A DNA stretch of 64,000 bases from Diphasiastrum complanatum (taxonomy: Eukaryota; Streptophyta; Lycopodiopsida; Lycopodiales; Lycopodiaceae). Both the position numbers and the translations under genes were made by a program. Positions 62,794-64,000 of the stretch are shown piece by piece. The stretch is taken from contig CM055096.1 of the NCBI GenBank assembly GCA_029204225.1, positions 34,549,143-34,613,142 on the forward strand. Direction: 5' to 3'. Numbering within the stretch: the stretch's first letter is position 1; each line of letters starts with the position of its first letter. The notes beneath the pieces were generated by a model. The model worked only from the letters and a program-made list of their open reading frames with translations. It was not told the DNA's origin and did no database searches.

Positions 62794-63464
62794 TGTTGGA
62801 GGGTTTGCGGATCCCAGGTCAACCCTAACCCTAGTTAATAAGTGAGAGGGATTTGGCACCCTGCGTGTGTAAGTCCAACCCAATGATCACATAGTTATTT
62901 GATTAATTAGAATATTAATAAAAGGACTTTAGGCCTTTTTGCGGGACTTTTAATGTCGCAGGTCCTAAATGTCAAGTTAGTGAATAAAGTTGGGTTTCCC
63001 TCTAATTTTGATGGTTCCCACACTTTTTTAAATTTGAATAAAAAGAGAGGCAAGGCTGGACCAATAAGATTCAGAGGCCAGGGTCCTCCTCTCTACTATA
63101 AAAAGGGACCAACTCGAGTTGTTCCTCATGTTCATTTCCTCATTTCAATAAAGCAGATTGGTTCTCTTTAGAAATGGATTGATGAATGTCCTTGCTCTTC
63201 CTCTATTTTCCTCCATTTCTCATGCTTTCTTCGGATTTTGCTAATTGTTGGATTTGATCATTATTAGGATTGCTATTTCTTATGCTTTTTGTGAGAGAGA
63301 AAGGGAGAGAGAGAAGAGTAAGTTTCTATCATTGTTGTGGATTTAGGGTTAATGGAAGTAGGGTTAATGGATGTAGTGTTAATGGATGTTAGTGTTAGAT
63401 CCTCCATTCATGTTGAAATCTGAACTATACTATCGCTCTCATGGGAACGAACCTCCGCGTGACA
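62794..63464 (+). mobile_element. Ty3/gypsy-like LTR (right end approximate)
   Basis: Begins TGTTGGAGGGTTTGCGG at the exact point where the hAT unit C stops matching units A and B. It holds a promoter-like TATAAAAAG at 63,097-63,105 and an AATAAAG signal at 63,147-63,153. The right end is guessed at a CA near 63,464. The insertion is younger than the hAT array. Confidence 0.6.
63097..63105 (+). promoter_or_regulatory. TATA box within LTR
   Basis: TATAAAAAG, 50 bp before an AATAAAG signal, the usual U3/R arrangement of a plant LTR. Confidence 0.5.
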
Positions 63465-63609
63465 ACTAACTCCGTCTCTTTGATGCTAGATTGACTAGAT
63501 CTTGGATTCAGTTTAGGCAAGGAAAGAAACCCACTACAATTCTACTCTTGGATACCCGAAACGTCTAGCTTTGCCTGCCCCACCAAGACACTCCGCACCT
63601 CCTGCCAAT

Positions 63610-64000
63610 TTGATGGAACCAGAACCTTACGGAAGTGCTAAGCAATGGAGCTATGGTAATGATCAGGAAGGAGGATCTTCAGAACAGTATGCCATTTATG
63701 ATGCCGCTCAACAATAAGCCTCGAAAAATTGGGCCAAAGCACCACTTGGATGCTTTGCATGTGGAGAAAATCACACAGTCGCAGAATGCCCAAATAAAGA
63801 AAAATTTGTACCATTTTGTCGTGACTGTGGATATGGGCATTGCTAAAAAGACTGTCCAGCAAGACCGAAGCCACCACCAGCTACAACACCTGTAAATTTG
63901 ATAACAATCAATCAAAGATCGGTAGTTCAGAATAAACCAAGTGCACCCTTGATGGTGGTCACTAGAGCACAAAATCAATAAGAACCAGTAGTGGATTCAG
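63610..64000 (+). mobile_element. Ty3/gypsy fossil, gag zinc knuckles (runs off window)
   Basis: The + strand encodes CFACGENHTVAECPNKEKF and then CRDCGYGHC with KDCPARPKPP, a double CCHC nucleocapsid, then VVTRAQNQ approaching the protease. It probably belongs to the element whose LTR starts at 62,794. Broken, with a few breaks visible, and continuing beyond 64,000. Confidence 0.75.

Overview
This window is nuclear DNA of a land plant with a large, repeat-laden genome. Three things support this: a SUVR-type histone methyltransferase with the plant-only WIYLD domain, an intronless histone H3 gene, and dense Ty1/copia, Ty3/gypsy, LINE, hAT and MITE remnants with long GA/CT microsatellites. The H3 combines replicative-type and replacement-type residues (A31, Y41, S87, L90). 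That combination, with the huge TE-filled introns, hints at a seed-free plant or another non-flowering lineage, but the sequence does not settle the species.

Layout. 1-561: last two exons of an unrecognised protein, + strand. 3,263-3,711: a hAT-type MITE. 4,299-31,219, - strand: one SUVR gene of nine coding exons that I reassembled by splice phase (789 codons plus stop). It encodes WIYLD, a long linker, pre-SET, SET and post-SET. Its largest intron (7,324-20,220) holds at least five LINE pieces plus copia and gypsy fossils. Two other introns hold more LINE pieces and three MITEs with clear 8-bp target duplications. 31.6-35.6 kb: copia fossils and a 5'-truncated LINE. 39,863-40,273, - strand: histone H3 with a TATA box. 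41.7-45.4 kb: copia fossils, the larger one with a primer-binding site and LTR. 46.1-49 kb: unrecognised coding-like stretches and a 433-bp near-perfect foldback element. 49.2-51.8 kb: a copia fragment and compound GA/GT microsatellites. 52.9-54.5 kb: a gypsy gag fossil. 55.98-62.79 kb, - strand: a hAT transposase gene, 3'-incomplete, with a 2.3-kb segment repeated head-to-tail three times. 62.79-64.0 kb: a gypsy LTR inserted into the third hAT unit, followed by gag zinc knuckles running off the window.

Function. Only two genes look like working host genes. SUVR proteins of the SUVR4 type methylate H3K9, notably at transposons, and histone H3 is their substrate class. A gene family that silences transposons is here itself stretched to about 27 kb by them. 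Everything else is mobile-element sediment of several ages. The hAT array and the foldback element look youngest, because their repeated parts are still very alike.
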